A stretch of 64,000 nucleotides of DNA from Nonomuraea polychroma (GCF_004011505.1 NZ_SAUN01000001.1:1798001-1862000), one strand, 5' to 3'; positions 17,685 to 26,726 are shown, counted from the stretch's first letter. Made by a program: numbers and translations. The notes: generated from the sequence alone by a model not told the origin.

Positions 17685-17800
17685 GTGCCCGGGTCAGGGT
17701 TGGCCGAGGGGCCATCCTCACCCGGGCAGGGGTGCCCGGGTCAGGGTTGGCCGAGGGGCCATCCTCACCCGGGCAGGGGTGCCCGGGTCAGGGGCTGCTG
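17685..17800. repeat. 47-bp tandem repeats, each able to form a hairpin
   Basis: Units start at 17685 and 17732, with a partial third at 17779. Each begins GTGCCCGGGTCAGGGTTGGC and ends with CACCCGGGCAGGG, so CCCGGGT and ACCCGGG can pair; GGCC pairs within. They lie between the ends of two convergent genes and may act as a transcription end. There is no T-run. Confidence 0.75.
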
Positions 17801-17825
17801 GGGGCCCCAGGTCAGGGTGCGAGTG

Positions 17826-18899
17826 TCAGGGTGCGGGTGTCAGGGTGAAGGCGGAGGTCGCGGCGACCCTGCCGTTGACGATCACGTCGAGCTCCCTGGG
17901 CCCGGGCGGCTCGTCGCGGGTGGTCACCGGCCGGAAGGAATGGCTCCTGCGCAGGGTGAACCGCGCCCCGGCTCCGCCCGCCTCACGCTGGCCGAGATGG
18001 AACACGCGACGCGAGCCCGGCCGCCGGATCGCATACTTGAGCAGCAGCGGCCCCGGCCCGTCAGCCGTGACCGTGACCGAGAAGCCCAGCTTCTCGCCGA
18101 CGGCCACCACGTCCGACTCCAAGGCCAGCACGTCCACCGCACCGCTGCCCGGAGTGGCGCCCACCAGCGCGAGCGCTTCGGGATGCCCGGCCCGCAGCAG
18201 GCCGCGCGCCGCGTGCCGCAGCACCTTCTCCACGTGCGACCCGCCGCCGGCGCGCCAGCGGGCCAGCAGTTCCACGGCCACGTCCGGATGGTCCTTGGCC
18301 AGGTCGTTGACGTGGTTGGCGACCGAGCGGCGGACGTATTCGCTCGGGTCGTCGTGTAACCGGTCCAGCAGGGGCAACGTCGGCCCGGGGGTCATCAGCC
18401 AGTCCACCCTCGTGGCCCACGGCAGGCGCGGCCGCGATCCCTCCGACGCCAGCCGGCGCAGATGCTCGTCCGGCGACTCCGCCCAGCCATACATGATCTT
18501 CAGCGCGTCGTCGCGGTAGACCTGCAGGAAGGGCCGGACCGCGAACTCGCCCGACGAGTACGGAGTCAGCGTCGCGAGCGTCTCCATCGCCGCGTCCAGA
18601 TGATCCAGCCCCTGCAGGGCCGTGTGGTCGGTGGCGGGCCAGCTGCTCCACATGTCCAGGACCGCCCGCGAGGCGCTCTCGCGCACGATCTCGGCGGCCT
18701 GCGGATAGGGCAGCGGCAGCGCGTTGGCCAGTGCCGCGGCGACGTGCCTGACCCGGTCCTTCAACTCCAGGCCGCCGAGCCCGTCCAGGGCCCGCCCCAC
18801 GAACCGGTCCCGGGGGAAGGGCGCCCAGGCGGCGGCCAGCCCGTCGGCCAGCACCGACACCGACCGGATGTTGATCATGTCTTTCAGCGGTTGAGCCAC
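17826..18899 (-). CDS. AlkC/AlkD-like HEAT-repeat DNA alkylation repair protein
   Basis: The 357-residue protein is mostly helical, with HEAT-like pairs such as DDPSEYVRRSVANHVNDLAK and HVEKVLRHAARGLLRAGHPE, the conserved core of the DNA alkylation repair family. Residues about 255-357 look like an immunoglobulin-type beta domain (FSVTVTADGPGPLLLKYAI), as AlkC-type members carry. AlkC/AlkD glycosylases remove N3- and N7-alkylated bases without flipping them. A GTG start at 18899 is used. The gene stands alone between repeat clusters. The family is likely; the activity is inferred. Confidence 0.78.
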   Translation of the reverse strand: MAQPLKDMINIRSVSVLADGLAAAWAPFPRDRFVGRALDGLGGLELKDRVRHVAAALANALPLPYPQAAEIVRESASRAVLDMWSSWPATDHTALQGLDHLDAAMETLATLTPYSSGEFAVRPFLQVYRDDALKIMYGWAESPDEHLRRLASEGSRPRLPWATRVDWLMTPGPTLPLLDRLHDDPSEYVRRSVANHVNDLAKDHPDVAVELLARWRAGGGSHVEKVLRHAARGLLRAGHPEALALVGATPGSGAVDVLALESDVVAVGEKLGFSVTVTADGPGPLLLKYAIRRPGSRRVFHLGQREAGGAGARFTLRRSHSFRPVTTRDEPPGPRELDVIVNGRVAATSAFTLTPAP

Positions 18900-18953
18900 G
18901 GCGTCACTGTGCCAGCCGCCACCGACAATTCCCGCCGCCTGCCGACGGTCGCC

Positions 18954-19045
18954 GCTACGCCTCCGTGCCCGGCCCCGCTACGCCTCCGTGCCCGGCCCCG
19001 CTACGCCTCCGTGCCCGGCCCCGCTACGCCTCCGTGCCCGGCCCC
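18954..19045. repeat. Four 23-bp tandem repeats, the last overlapping the SRPBCC gene end
   Basis: Copies start at 18954, 18977, 19000 and 19023, each GCTACGCCTCCGTGCCCGGC plus CCC. The fourth encodes the last codons and stop of the 19024 gene (reverse strand: PGTEA then TAG). The copies beyond the stop therefore repeat the gene's own 3' end. Confidence 0.9.
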
Positions 19046-19539
19046 GCGTCCGGCAGTTGCTCGAAGTATGCCTTCATCGACGGGTAGTAGTCGTCGAAGT
19101 CCGGCTTGGGGGAGCCGTCGCGGGAGGCCACGAGCATGTCGAGGTAATACTCCCACCCGGGCCCGATCTCGCCGAGCCCTTCCTCGTCGGCCAGGTGCTG
19201 GACGAATCGCAGCTCCGTCGTGCCGTCCCGCTCGGACAACAGCAGCTCCAGATGCCACGACCCGGCCTCGTCCACGGCGGACACCTCAAGTCGCCGCGGC
19301 GGCTCGCACGCCTCGATGCGAATCTCCTGCCAGGGTTGCTCCTCCTCGTGCACCATCTGGACCTTGATCGTCCGGCCGGCCCCGGCCTGGCCCTCCCAGG
19401 GGCCGAACCAGCGGGCCGTGCGCTCCGGCTCGGTGATGCTGGCCCACACGTCCTCGGCGGGCGCGCGGAAGGTGCGGGTGAGGACGAGATCGCTGCCGGA
19501 CTCCGTGCGGAACAGCCGGCCGGTGGGGAAACGATTCAT
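19024..19539 (-). CDS. SRPBCC/AHSA1-domain protein
   Basis: The 171-residue protein has the AHSA1-type START-like fold: LVLTRTFRAPAEDVWASITE, then RTARWFGPWEG, and strand motifs WHLELLLSERDGTTELRFVQ and LGEIGPGWEYYLDMLVA. Such proteins bind small hydrophobic ligands and are often encoded with ArsR repressors, as here. The ATG overlaps the ArsR stop by four bases (ATGA), so the two are translationally coupled. The C-terminus lies within the 23-bp repeats. The ligand is unknown. Confidence 0.88.
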   Translation of the reverse strand: MNRFPTGRLFRTESGSDLVLTRTFRAPAEDVWASITEPERTARWFGPWEGQAGAGRTIKVQMVHEEEQPWQEIRIEACEPPRRLEVSAVDEAGSWHLELLLSERDGTTELRFVQHLADEEGLGEIGPGWEYYLDMLVASRDGSPKPDFDDYYPSMKAYFEQLPDAGPGTEA

Positions 19540-19898
19540 GCCGTGTCTTCCTTTCTAGCGTCTGCGGCGCCGCCCGTGCGGCGTTCGCGGCGTGTGCGGT
19601 AGACCTCGGTTTCCAGGGCGTCGAGGCGGTGCTCCCATCCGGAGGGCCTGACGAACTGGGCCAGCCACGTGACGAGCTCGGTGAACCGCTCGGGATCGAG
19701 CGTGTAGAAACGCTGCCTGCCCACCAGCTCCGCGCGGACCAGCCCGCTCTCTCTGAGCACGCGCAAGTGGCGGCTCACGGCGGGGCGGCTGATCGGGAAT
19801 CGCTCGGCGAGCTCGCCGGCCGACAGCCGGCCGTCCCGGAGCAGCACCAGGATCTGCCGCCGCACCGGGTCCGCGATCGCCCCTGCCACCTCGTCCAC
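19536..19898 (-). CDS. ArsR-family repressor
   Basis: The 120-residue protein is a winged helix regulator (DPVRRQILVLLRDGRLSAGE, then FPISRPAVSRHLRVLRESGL). No metal-binding cysteine pair is visible, so it is of the type paired with AHSA1 proteins rather than a metal sensor. It starts with GTG at 19898. A perfect palindrome (19907-19924) lies just upstream, likely its operator. It forms an operon with the SRPBCC gene. Confidence 0.93.
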   Translation of the reverse strand: MDEVAGAIADPVRRQILVLLRDGRLSAGELAERFPISRPAVSRHLRVLRESGLVRAELVGRQRFYTLDPERFTELVTWLAQFVRPSGWEHRLDALETEVYRTRRERRTGGAADARKEDTA

Positions 19899-19906
19899 AC
19901 AGAAAG

Positions 19907-19924
19907 CGTAACCTACTGGTTACG
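19907..19924. promoter_or_regulatory. Palindromic operator CGTAACC-N4-GGTTACG for the ArsR/SRPBCC operon
   Basis: Perfect 7-base arms flank TACT, ending 9 bases before the arsR-type GTG start. The site fits autoregulation by an ArsR dimer. Confidence 0.75.
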
Positions 19925-19970
19925 CGTTTGCCAAGACCTCTCGCACCTGTTGGAAGCGGGAGAGATGTGC

Positions 19971-20226
19971 TCAGCGTCGGGCGGCGGACGCGTCGAGCAG
20001 GCTCCTGATGGAGGTCGCGGGGCGCTCGCCGAGCGGCCGCGTCGGCACCGCGGGCTCGGTCAGCGGAGCCCCGGGATGCGGCGTCGATCGGCGCACGATC
20101 CGGCCGATCTGCTCCTCGCTGAGCCCTTGGCCCGCGTAGCCCGGCCGCGGTCATGGGCGGCCAGAAGCCGCCGTCGGCGTCGATCGCGGTCGCGGTCGCC
20201 GCCCAGCCTTCCGGCCCGTCCGACAG
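19971..20226 (-). pseudogene. Unrecognised gene remnant with a frameshift
   Basis: On the minus strand one frame reads protein-like sequence (EGWAATATAIDADGGFWPPM). After about 20138 another frame continues (GYAGQGLSEEQIGRIVRRST...) to a stop at 19971. Neither part has its own start and both read better than the alternatives, so a one- or two-base indel probably split a reading frame. The family was not recognised. It lies directly after the NAD synthase stop. Confidence 0.35.
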
Positions 20227-20227
20227 T

Positions 20228-22006
20228 TCAGCCGGTGGTGGTCTCGCGCCAGCGGTTGGTGATGGGGAGGCGGCGGTCCCTGCCGAAGTTCTTCGGCGTG
20301 ATCTTGGGGCCCGGCGGGTACTGGCGGCGCTTGTACTCCGCCAGGTCCACCAGCCGGATCACCCGCGCCACCAGCTCGGGATCGTGACCGGCCGCGATGA
20401 GCTCCTGCGAGCCCATGTCCTTCTCCACGTAGTCGTCCAGCAGCCGGTCCAGCACCTCGTACGGCGGCAGCGAGTCCGTGTCGCGCTGGTCGGGGCGCAG
20501 CTCCGCGCTCGGCTCCTTGGCGATCGAGTTCTCCGGGATCGGGCGTTCGGCCGGCAGCAGGAACTGCGGGTCGGAGTGCGCGTTACGCCAGCGGGACAGC
20601 TCCCACACCATGGTCTTCGGCACGTCCTTGATCGGGGCGAAGCCGCCGGCCGAGTCGCCGTAGAGGGTGGAGTAGCCGGTCGCCAGCTCGCTCTTGTTCC
20701 CGGTCGTCAGCACCAGGTGGCCGTGCTGGTTGGACAGGCCCATGAGGATCATGCCGCGTACCCTGGCCTGCAGGTTCTCGGCGGCCAGGCCGGACAGCTC
20801 GATCTCCTTCTCGAAGGCGTCGACGACGTTGGCGATGGGGACCATCTGCGCGTTGACCCCCTGCCTGCGCACCAGCTCCTCGGCGTCGGTCACCGAGTGC
20901 TCGGAGGAGTAGCGCGACGGCATCAGCACCACGTGGACCCGTGACGGGCCGATCGCGTCGGAGGCGATGGTGGCGGTCAACGCCGAGTCGATCCCGCCCG
21001 ACAGCGCCAGGATGATCGACTGGAAGCCGTTCTTGCGCACGTAGTCCCTGACCGCCAGCACCAGCGCCGAGTAGACCTCCGCGTGCAGGTCCAGCCGCTC
21101 GGCGATGCGGGACGGCTCGGCCGGGTAGGGCGCGACGGGCTCCTCCGACAACACCAGGCGCTCGACCGTGATCGTGGAGCCGTCGTACGCGTCGTACGGG
21201 TACGTGCCCGGCTCCGCGTCCGATACCGGCAGGTCGTCCAGGTCCACGACCAGCAGCTCCTCCCGGAACTGGCCCGCCCGCGCCACCAGCTCGCCCGAGC
21301 CGTCCACCACGATCGAGTCGCCGTCGAAGACCAGCTCGTCCTGCCCGCCGACCTGGTTCACGTAGACGAGGGCGCACCCGGCCTCGCGAGCGCGGCGCTC
21401 GCACAGCTCCAGGCGTACGTCGTCCTTCTCCTTCTCGTACGGCGAGGCGTTCGGCACGACCAGCAGCCCGGCCCCCGCCTGCCCCACGACCGACACGGGG
21501 CCGCCCTCCTGCCAGAGGTCCTCGCAGACGGCGATCGCCACGTCGACCCCGTGCAGCCGGAAGATCGGCAGCCGGTCGCCGCGCACGAAGTAGCGGTACT
21601 CGTCGAACACGCCGTAGTTCGGCAGGTGGTGCTTGGCCGTACGCGTGACCACCTCGCCCTTGTAGAGCAGCGCGGCGGCGTCCAGCGGGGCGCCCTTCGG
21701 CTGCCCGACCCGGGGCGCCAGGCCGGCCCGGTCGACGTAGCCGGCCACCACGGGGACGTCGCCCAGGCCCTCCCTCTCCAGTCTGCGCGCCACCTCCTCC
21801 AGAGACCTGATGCTGGCGTCCACGAAGGACGTGCGCAGCACCAGGTCCTCCACGGGGTATCCGGTGAGGAACATCTCGGTGAAGACGACCAGGTGCGCCC
21901 CGCGTTCGGCGGCGTCTCGCGTCCACGCGATCAGCCGGTCCGCGTTGGCGGCCAGGTCGCCGACAGTGGGGTTCGTCTGTGCCAGGGCAATGCGCAGTTG
22001 GGCCAC
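20228..22006 (-). CDS. nadE: Glutamine-dependent NAD+ synthase
   Basis: The 592-residue enzyme makes NAD from deamido-NAD, ATP and glutamine. The N-terminal nitrilase-like glutaminase domain (about 1-270) includes VVFTEMFLTGYP with its Glu and the nucleophile region VAIAVCEDLWQEGG. The C-terminal synthetase domain (about 300-592) has the PP-loop ALSGGIDSALTATIA and GNKSELATGYSTLYGD. Length and order match bacterial glutamine-dependent NadE. A GTG start at 22006 is used. It is monocistronic or transcribed with the short remnant downstream. Confidence 0.96.
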   Translation of the reverse strand: MAQLRIALAQTNPTVGDLAANADRLIAWTRDAAERGAHLVVFTEMFLTGYPVEDLVLRTSFVDASIRSLEEVARRLEREGLGDVPVVAGYVDRAGLAPRVGQPKGAPLDAAALLYKGEVVTRTAKHHLPNYGVFDEYRYFVRGDRLPIFRLHGVDVAIAVCEDLWQEGGPVSVVGQAGAGLLVVPNASPYEKEKDDVRLELCERRAREAGCALVYVNQVGGQDELVFDGDSIVVDGSGELVARAGQFREELLVVDLDDLPVSDAEPGTYPYDAYDGSTITVERLVLSEEPVAPYPAEPSRIAERLDLHAEVYSALVLAVRDYVRKNGFQSIILALSGGIDSALTATIASDAIGPSRVHVVLMPSRYSSEHSVTDAEELVRRQGVNAQMVPIANVVDAFEKEIELSGLAAENLQARVRGMILMGLSNQHGHLVLTTGNKSELATGYSTLYGDSAGGFAPIKDVPKTMVWELSRWRNAHSDPQFLLPAERPIPENSIAKEPSAELRPDQRDTDSLPPYEVLDRLLDDYVEKDMGSQELIAAGHDPELVARVIRLVDLAEYKRRQYPPGPKITPKNFGRDRRLPITNRWRETTTG

Positions 22007-22038
22007 GCGCCCAGCCTAATATGCCCCGATTCTTATCG

Positions 22039-23511
22039 TCAAAGCGACGAAAAGTGAGCCTTCTCGCCGGGCGTGACGAGCCCGCACTCGTACGCGGCCA
22101 TCACCAGCTGCGCACGGTCGAACAGCGCCAGATGCTCCAGCAGCGACTTCACCATGAGCGAGACCTCCTCCTCCGGCAGCGCGAGCGTCTGGGCGATCTG
22201 GCGGTTCGTCAGCCCTCTGGCGACGAGTTTCAGCACGTCGAGCAGGGCGTCGGAGAGCCCGGCCAGTGCCGGGGGAGAGGCCGGGTCGCTGCGCCCGGCG
22301 AAGGCGGAGATCAGCCGCGTGGTGAGTGCCGGGTCGATGAGCGCGTCCCCGGCCGCGGCCGCCCTGATCGCGGCCAGGAACTGCTCTGGAGCCGCCGTCT
22401 TCAGCAGGAATCCGCTCACTCCCGCCCGCAGGGCCGCATAGAGATTCTCGTCACTGCCGAACGTGGTCATCATGACGACCTTCGGTGGCCGCTCCCCGGC
22501 CAGGATCCTGCGCGCGGCGGCCAGGCCGTCCAGCCGCGGCATCTGGATGTCGAGCAGCACCACGTCGGGCCGGCTCTCGCCGACGGCCGCGATCGCTTCC
22601 TCGCCGTTGCTCGCCTCGGCGGCGAGCGTCACCCCCGGTTCGGCGGCGAACATGGCCCGCAGCCCCGCTCGTACGAGGGCCTGGTCGTCGGCCACCAGCA
22701 CCCGCAGCACGTCCGCCGAGCCAGCCGAGCCCGCGGAGCTCGTGGCAGGCGCCTCCGCGGCACGCGGCTCCTCCAGGCGCTGGGCGAGCATGTCGCCCTC
22801 CAGACGCTGGAGCGAGGCCGACAGGTCCAGGCCCAGCTCGTCCCGCCACACCGCGCGTGCCCTGCGCAGCGCCGCCAGCGCGTCGCCCTGGCGGCCCATC
22901 CGGTAGAGCGCCACGGCCAGCAGCCGCCAGGCCTCCTCACGCAGCGGGTACGCCGACGCGTGCGCCTCCAGGTCGGCCACCAGCGACCTGGCCCGGCCCA
23001 GCGCGAGCCCGGCGTCGGCCCGCCGCTCGACGGCGATCAGCCGCAGCTCCTCCAGCCGCCCCGCCTCCGTCGCCGCCCAGCTCAGCTCGCTGAACTCGGC
23101 CAGCGCCGGACCGCGCCACAACCCCAGCGCCGTGTCCATGGCCGCCCACATCTGCGCCGGCGCGCCGTCCGACTTCACCAGGCTCTCGAAGTGCCAGGCG
23201 TCCACCTGCTCGGTCGCGGCCCGCAGGGCGTAGCCGGGCGGAGCGGACACCAGCACGCCGGCCTCCTCGCGCGGCGCGCGATCGGGTTCGAGCGCACGGC
23301 GCAGGCGCGAGACGTACCCCTGGATGGTGGACAGGGCCTGGGCGGGCGGGCCGCCCGCCCAGAGCTCGTCGATGAGGGTGTTGACGGGAACAGCGCGGCC
23401 GCCGGCCACGAGCAGGCGCGCGAGCACCGCCCGCTGCCGCTGGCCGCCGAGGTCGAGTGGGGCGCCGCCGGCCCAGGCCTGGAACGGTCCGAGAGCAGTG
23501 AAAGTGAGCAT
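22039..23511 (-). CDS. SARP-receiver-LuxR fusion transcriptional regulator
   Basis: The 490-residue protein joins two regulators. Residues about 1-90 are a Trans_reg_C/OmpR-like winged helix (LGGQRQRAVLARLLVAGGRA, TIQGYVSRLRRAL). Residues 95-245 are a bacterial transcriptional activator domain (SLVADLEAHASAYPLREEAW), as in SARPs. After an Ala/Ser linker, residues about 270-385 are a receiver (VLVADDQALVRAGL, phospho-Asp in VVLLDIQMPRLDG, TTF, FLLKTAAP). Residues about 425-480 are a LuxR/GerE-type helix-turn-helix (LLDVLKLVARGLTNRQIAQT), somewhat divergent. The histidine kinase gene 77 bases upstream is its likely partner. Confidence 0.88.
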   Translation of the reverse strand: MLTFTALGPFQAWAGGAPLDLGGQRQRAVLARLLVAGGRAVPVNTLIDELWAGGPPAQALSTIQGYVSRLRRALEPDRAPREEAGVLVSAPPGYALRAATEQVDAWHFESLVKSDGAPAQMWAAMDTALGLWRGPALAEFSELSWAATEAGRLEELRLIAVERRADAGLALGRARSLVADLEAHASAYPLREEAWRLLAVALYRMGRQGDALAALRRARAVWRDELGLDLSASLQRLEGDMLAQRLEEPRAAEAPATSSAGSAGSADVLRVLVADDQALVRAGLRAMFAAEPGVTLAAEASNGEEAIAAVGESRPDVVLLDIQMPRLDGLAAARRILAGERPPKVVMMTTFGSDENLYAALRAGVSGFLLKTAAPEQFLAAIRAAAAGDALIDPALTTRLISAFAGRSDPASPPALAGLSDALLDVLKLVARGLTNRQIAQTLALPEEEVSLMVKSLLEHLALFDRAQLVMAAYECGLVTPGEKAHFSSL

Positions 23512-23588
23512 TTCAGCCGTAACTGTAGAGGGAGAACGAGTCTAGGTATATGGCGGAATGTCACAGTCCAAGGGTCGCGTCGAAATTG

Positions 23589-25460
23589 TCACAGTGGGAG
23601 CTCGGCGTGGACGACGGTGCCTCCTCCTTCGGCCTCCCGCACCACGCAGATGCCGCCCAGCTCGGCGGCCCGCTCCCGCATGGAGCCCAGGCCGACGCCC
23701 GGCCGGGCGTCCGGCGGCAGCCCCACACCGTCGTCGGTCACGGTCACCCGCAGCCGGTCCTCGCGCCGCAGGCTGATCGTGATCCGGGTGGCGCCGGCGT
23801 GCTTGCGGGCGTTCGTGAGCGCCTCCTGGACGATGCGGTAGGCGGCCACCTCGACCGCCGCCGGCAGGCTCGCCAGGTCGCCCGACGTCTCGATCGGCGA
23901 CTCCGCGAGCTCCGCGACCGCACCCGCCAGCCCCAGTTCGTCGAGCGCGGGCGGGCGCAGGCCGTACACGAGCCGCCTGATGTCGCCGCTCACGGCGTCC
24001 ATGCCGGAACGCAGGTCGGCGAGCAGCCGATCGGCGTCCTCCGGTGAGGAGCGCACGGTCAGGCGGGCGGCGTTGATCGACATGGCCATGCCGGTGAGCG
24101 ACTGCCCGAGCCCGTCGTGCAGGTCACGGCGCAGCCGCCGGCGTTCCTCCTCGCGGGCGGTCAGGATGCGCTCGCGGGAGCGCTGCAGCGCCGCCGTCAG
24201 GCGTACGGCGTGCGCGGCGTCGGCGATGTACGGCGTCAGCGTCGCGATCACCCGCTCGTCGTGGGCGGCCGGGAACCGGCGCCGGTCGGTCGGGCCGATC
24301 AGCAGCAGCCCCACGGGCTCCCCGTGCCACACCAGCGCGATGGTCTTGACGGGCCGCGGGGCGTTGCCCGTGTCCCCCACGGCTCCCGACGTGGTCGTGG
24401 TGCCGTCCACCTCCACCGCGACGCCCGTCACCGACAGCCCTTCGCGCAGCACGTCCAGTGTGGCCAGCAGCCCGTGCACCGGGTCGGCGTGCTGGAGCCG
24501 GTGCCGCAGCCGCCTGGCCAACGCGCTCGGCACGCCGGTGCTGCCGTAGAGCAGCCGGTCCACGCCCCGTTGCAGCCCGCGCCGCATCGGCTGGAAGAAG
24601 GCACCCGCGAACACCGCCGCCGCGATGCCCGCGATCGGGTCGACCTCCGACAGGAACATGCTGCCCGCCGCGCTCACCGCCACGTACACGCCCATGGTCA
24701 CGATCGCCAGGCCGGTGCCCACCAGTGCCCTGCTGATCAGCGTGTCGATGCCGAACAGCCGGTAGCGCAGCACTCCCACCGCGATCGCCGCCGGGATCAG
24801 CGGGATCGTCAGCGTCGCCAGCCACCACACCGGGTCGCCCACGATCAACGGGATCAGCAGCCCGGGCAGCGTCACCATCAGCCACAACAACTGCCGCCGC
24901 TCGATCGCGTCGCCGCGCTTGAACCGCACGACGAGCGAGGCGAACGCGATCGCCATGGCCGCTCCCACCACCCAGTGGGCGGACCTCCTGAGCGCCCACT
25001 GCTCGGTCGCCACCGCGACCCAGTCGAGCGCCATGCCCGCGACGGCCAGGGCGACCACCCATCGCCACCGCTTGGACAGCAACGATCCGACGGGGTAGAG
25101 CAGCGGGAGCAGGACGCCCAGGGTGAGCTGGAGAACATTCCACGTCAGGTTGACGACGATCCGCCCGTGGGGCGGGCCGCCGTACACGAGCATGAAGACG
25201 TTGGCCGACAGGATGTTGGCCGCCGCGCTCAACCCGCCGATGCACAGCAGCCACCCGATGACCAGCCGCGGCCTGCTGTAGACCAGGATCGCCCCGAAGA
25301 CCGGGAAGGCTGTCCCGGCCATGTCCTCGGGCGCGAACGGCAGCGGCGTATACGGGGACGGGGGCAACTGCGCCGTCACCCAGATGTCGGTGAGCTCCAA
25401 CACGACGGCGAGCGTGGCGATCCCGATCGCCACGCCTCGCGCCAGACCCGCACGGCGCAT
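23589..25460 (-). CDS. NarL-type membrane sensor histidine kinase
   Basis: The 623-residue kinase has about eight N-terminal membrane segments (residues 1-290) and a GAF-like region (about 315-420). The HisKA_3 dimer helix follows with the phospho-His in LRRDLHDGLGQSLTGMAM, and a HATPase domain (VQEALTNARKHA, VTDDGVGLPP, GLGSMRERAAELGG). HisKA_3 kinases pair with NarL/LuxR receivers, matching the downstream fusion regulator, with which it probably forms an operon. The ATG at 25460 has GGGAAGGG upstream; a GTG six codons earlier is possible. The multi-helix sensor suggests a membrane or hydrophobic signal. Confidence 0.9.
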   Translation of the reverse strand: MRRAGLARGVAIGIATLAVVLELTDIWVTAQLPPSPYTPLPFAPEDMAGTAFPVFGAILVYSRPRLVIGWLLCIGGLSAAANILSANVFMLVYGGPPHGRIVVNLTWNVLQLTLGVLLPLLYPVGSLLSKRWRWVVALAVAGMALDWVAVATEQWALRRSAHWVVGAAMAIAFASLVVRFKRGDAIERRQLLWLMVTLPGLLIPLIVGDPVWWLATLTIPLIPAAIAVGVLRYRLFGIDTLISRALVGTGLAIVTMGVYVAVSAAGSMFLSEVDPIAGIAAAVFAGAFFQPMRRGLQRGVDRLLYGSTGVPSALARRLRHRLQHADPVHGLLATLDVLREGLSVTGVAVEVDGTTTTSGAVGDTGNAPRPVKTIALVWHGEPVGLLLIGPTDRRRFPAAHDERVIATLTPYIADAAHAVRLTAALQRSRERILTAREEERRRLRRDLHDGLGQSLTGMAMSINAARLTVRSSPEDADRLLADLRSGMDAVSGDIRRLVYGLRPPALDELGLAGAVAELAESPIETSGDLASLPAAVEVAAYRIVQEALTNARKHAGATRITISLRREDRLRVTVTDDGVGLPPDARPGVGLGSMRERAAELGGICVVREAEGGGTVVHAELPL

Positions 25461-25532
25461 GCCACCCGCCCTTCCCACCCCATGGATGGGAGGAAATTAT
25501 CGGGCAAGTGCCAATACCCGATCAAAATTCTC

Positions 25533-26726
25533 TCAACGCCGCCGGATCGCCGGCCCGAGCGCCAGCATGCCGGCCGCCGACACCAGCGCGACCCCGCCCA
25601 CCGTCAGCCACAGCGCCTCCATGCCGAGATCCAGCAGCGGCCCGCCGAGCAGCGGCGCCAGCACCGCGGCCATCGACCAGGCGAAGCCGAACAACCCCGC
25701 GTACCGCCCCCGCAGGTCCGCCGGCGCCAGCGTCGCCACGATGGAGCCCGCGATGCCCGCCGTGACGATCTCGCCCGCCGTCCACACCGCGATCGTCACG
25801 GCCAGCCCCAGCGTGCTGGTGACGTACGCGGTCATCGCGAAGCCGGCCCCCATCACGGCCAGGCCCAGCGCGAACGTCCGTGAGGCGTCCCTGCGCCCCA
25901 GCCATCCCGACACCAGTGGCTGCACCACCACGATCAACACCCCGTTCAGCGCCATGGCCAGCCCGAACTGCACCGGCGTCAACCCCACGACCCCGGTCAT
26001 CGCCACCGGCAGCATGGTCATCGTCTGCGAATAGAGCAGTGCGTGACCCAGCGTGACCAGCGTGAACGCCACCATCACCCGGTCGCGCAGCACCATCCCG
26101 AACCCGCCGTGCGACTCCCGCGCCGCCGGTCGCGTCTCCGGGACCGCCCGCCACACCAGCACCGCGAAGACCACGCTCGACACCGCGTCGATCCAGAACA
26201 GCCAGATGAACCCGAGCCCCGCCAGCCACCCGCCGGCCGTCATGCCGACCGAGTAGCCGAGGTTGATCCCCCAGAACAGCAGCCCGTACGCCCGGGGCCG
26301 CTCCGCAGGCGACACCAGGTCGGCGACCATGGCGTTGGAGGCGGGCCGGTAGATGTCGATCACCAGCCCGAGCACGAACATCGACGCCATGATCGCCGGC
26401 AGGGAGGTGCTGTAACCGAGCGCCAGCATGGTCGCGGCCGTGGCCAGCATGCCGCCCGACAGCGTGGCCCGCCGCCCGACGCGGTCCGTGAGCACGCCGG
26501 CGAGCAGCTGCGACAGCAGCGAGCCCGCCCCGAAGACGCCCATCACCAGGCCGGCGGTGGTCACCGGCAGGTCGCGGGCCTGGGTGAGGTAGACGCCGGT
26601 GAACGGCATGACCATGGTGCCCAGGCGGTTCACCAGCGTGCCGCCCCAGAGGGCCCAGAACGGGCGGGGCAGGCCGGCGACTTGGGAACGGAGGAAGGAC
26701 GGCTTCTCGGCAATGACCTGTGGCAC
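25533..26726 (-). CDS. MFS exporter, 12 helices
   Basis: The 397-residue protein starts MPQVIAEKPSFLRSQVAGLP from GTG at 26726. Motif A is AGVLTDRVGRRATLSGG after helix 2, and twelve hydrophobic helices follow. It resembles DHA1-type drug or metabolite exporters. It is divergent from a DUF5937/ArsR-type regulator with only 59 bases between starts, an arrangement in which the regulator normally controls the exporter. The substrate is unknown. Confidence 0.88.
   Translation of the reverse strand: MPQVIAEKPSFLRSQVAGLPRPFWALWGGTLVNRLGTMVMPFTGVYLTQARDLPVTTAGLVMGVFGAGSLLSQLLAGVLTDRVGRRATLSGGMLATAATMLALGYSTSLPAIMASMFVLGLVIDIYRPASNAMVADLVSPAERPRAYGLLFWGINLGYSVGMTAGGWLAGLGFIWLFWIDAVSSVVFAVLVWRAVPETRPAARESHGGFGMVLRDRVMVAFTLVTLGHALLYSQTMTMLPVAMTGVVGLTPVQFGLAMALNGVLIVVVQPLVSGWLGRRDASRTFALGLAVMGAGFAMTAYVTSTLGLAVTIAVWTAGEIVTAGIAGSIVATLAPADLRGRYAGLFGFAWSMAAVLAPLLGGPLLDLGMEALWLTVGGVALVSAAGMLALGPAIRRR

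Noticed and set aside
17685..17800. CRISPR array
   Set aside because: The 47-bp units are continuous tandem repeats with no unique spacers and no cas genes nearby.
18954..19045. CRISPR or ISR-type array
   Set aside because: The 23-bp units are directly tandem with no spacers and include a gene stop codon.
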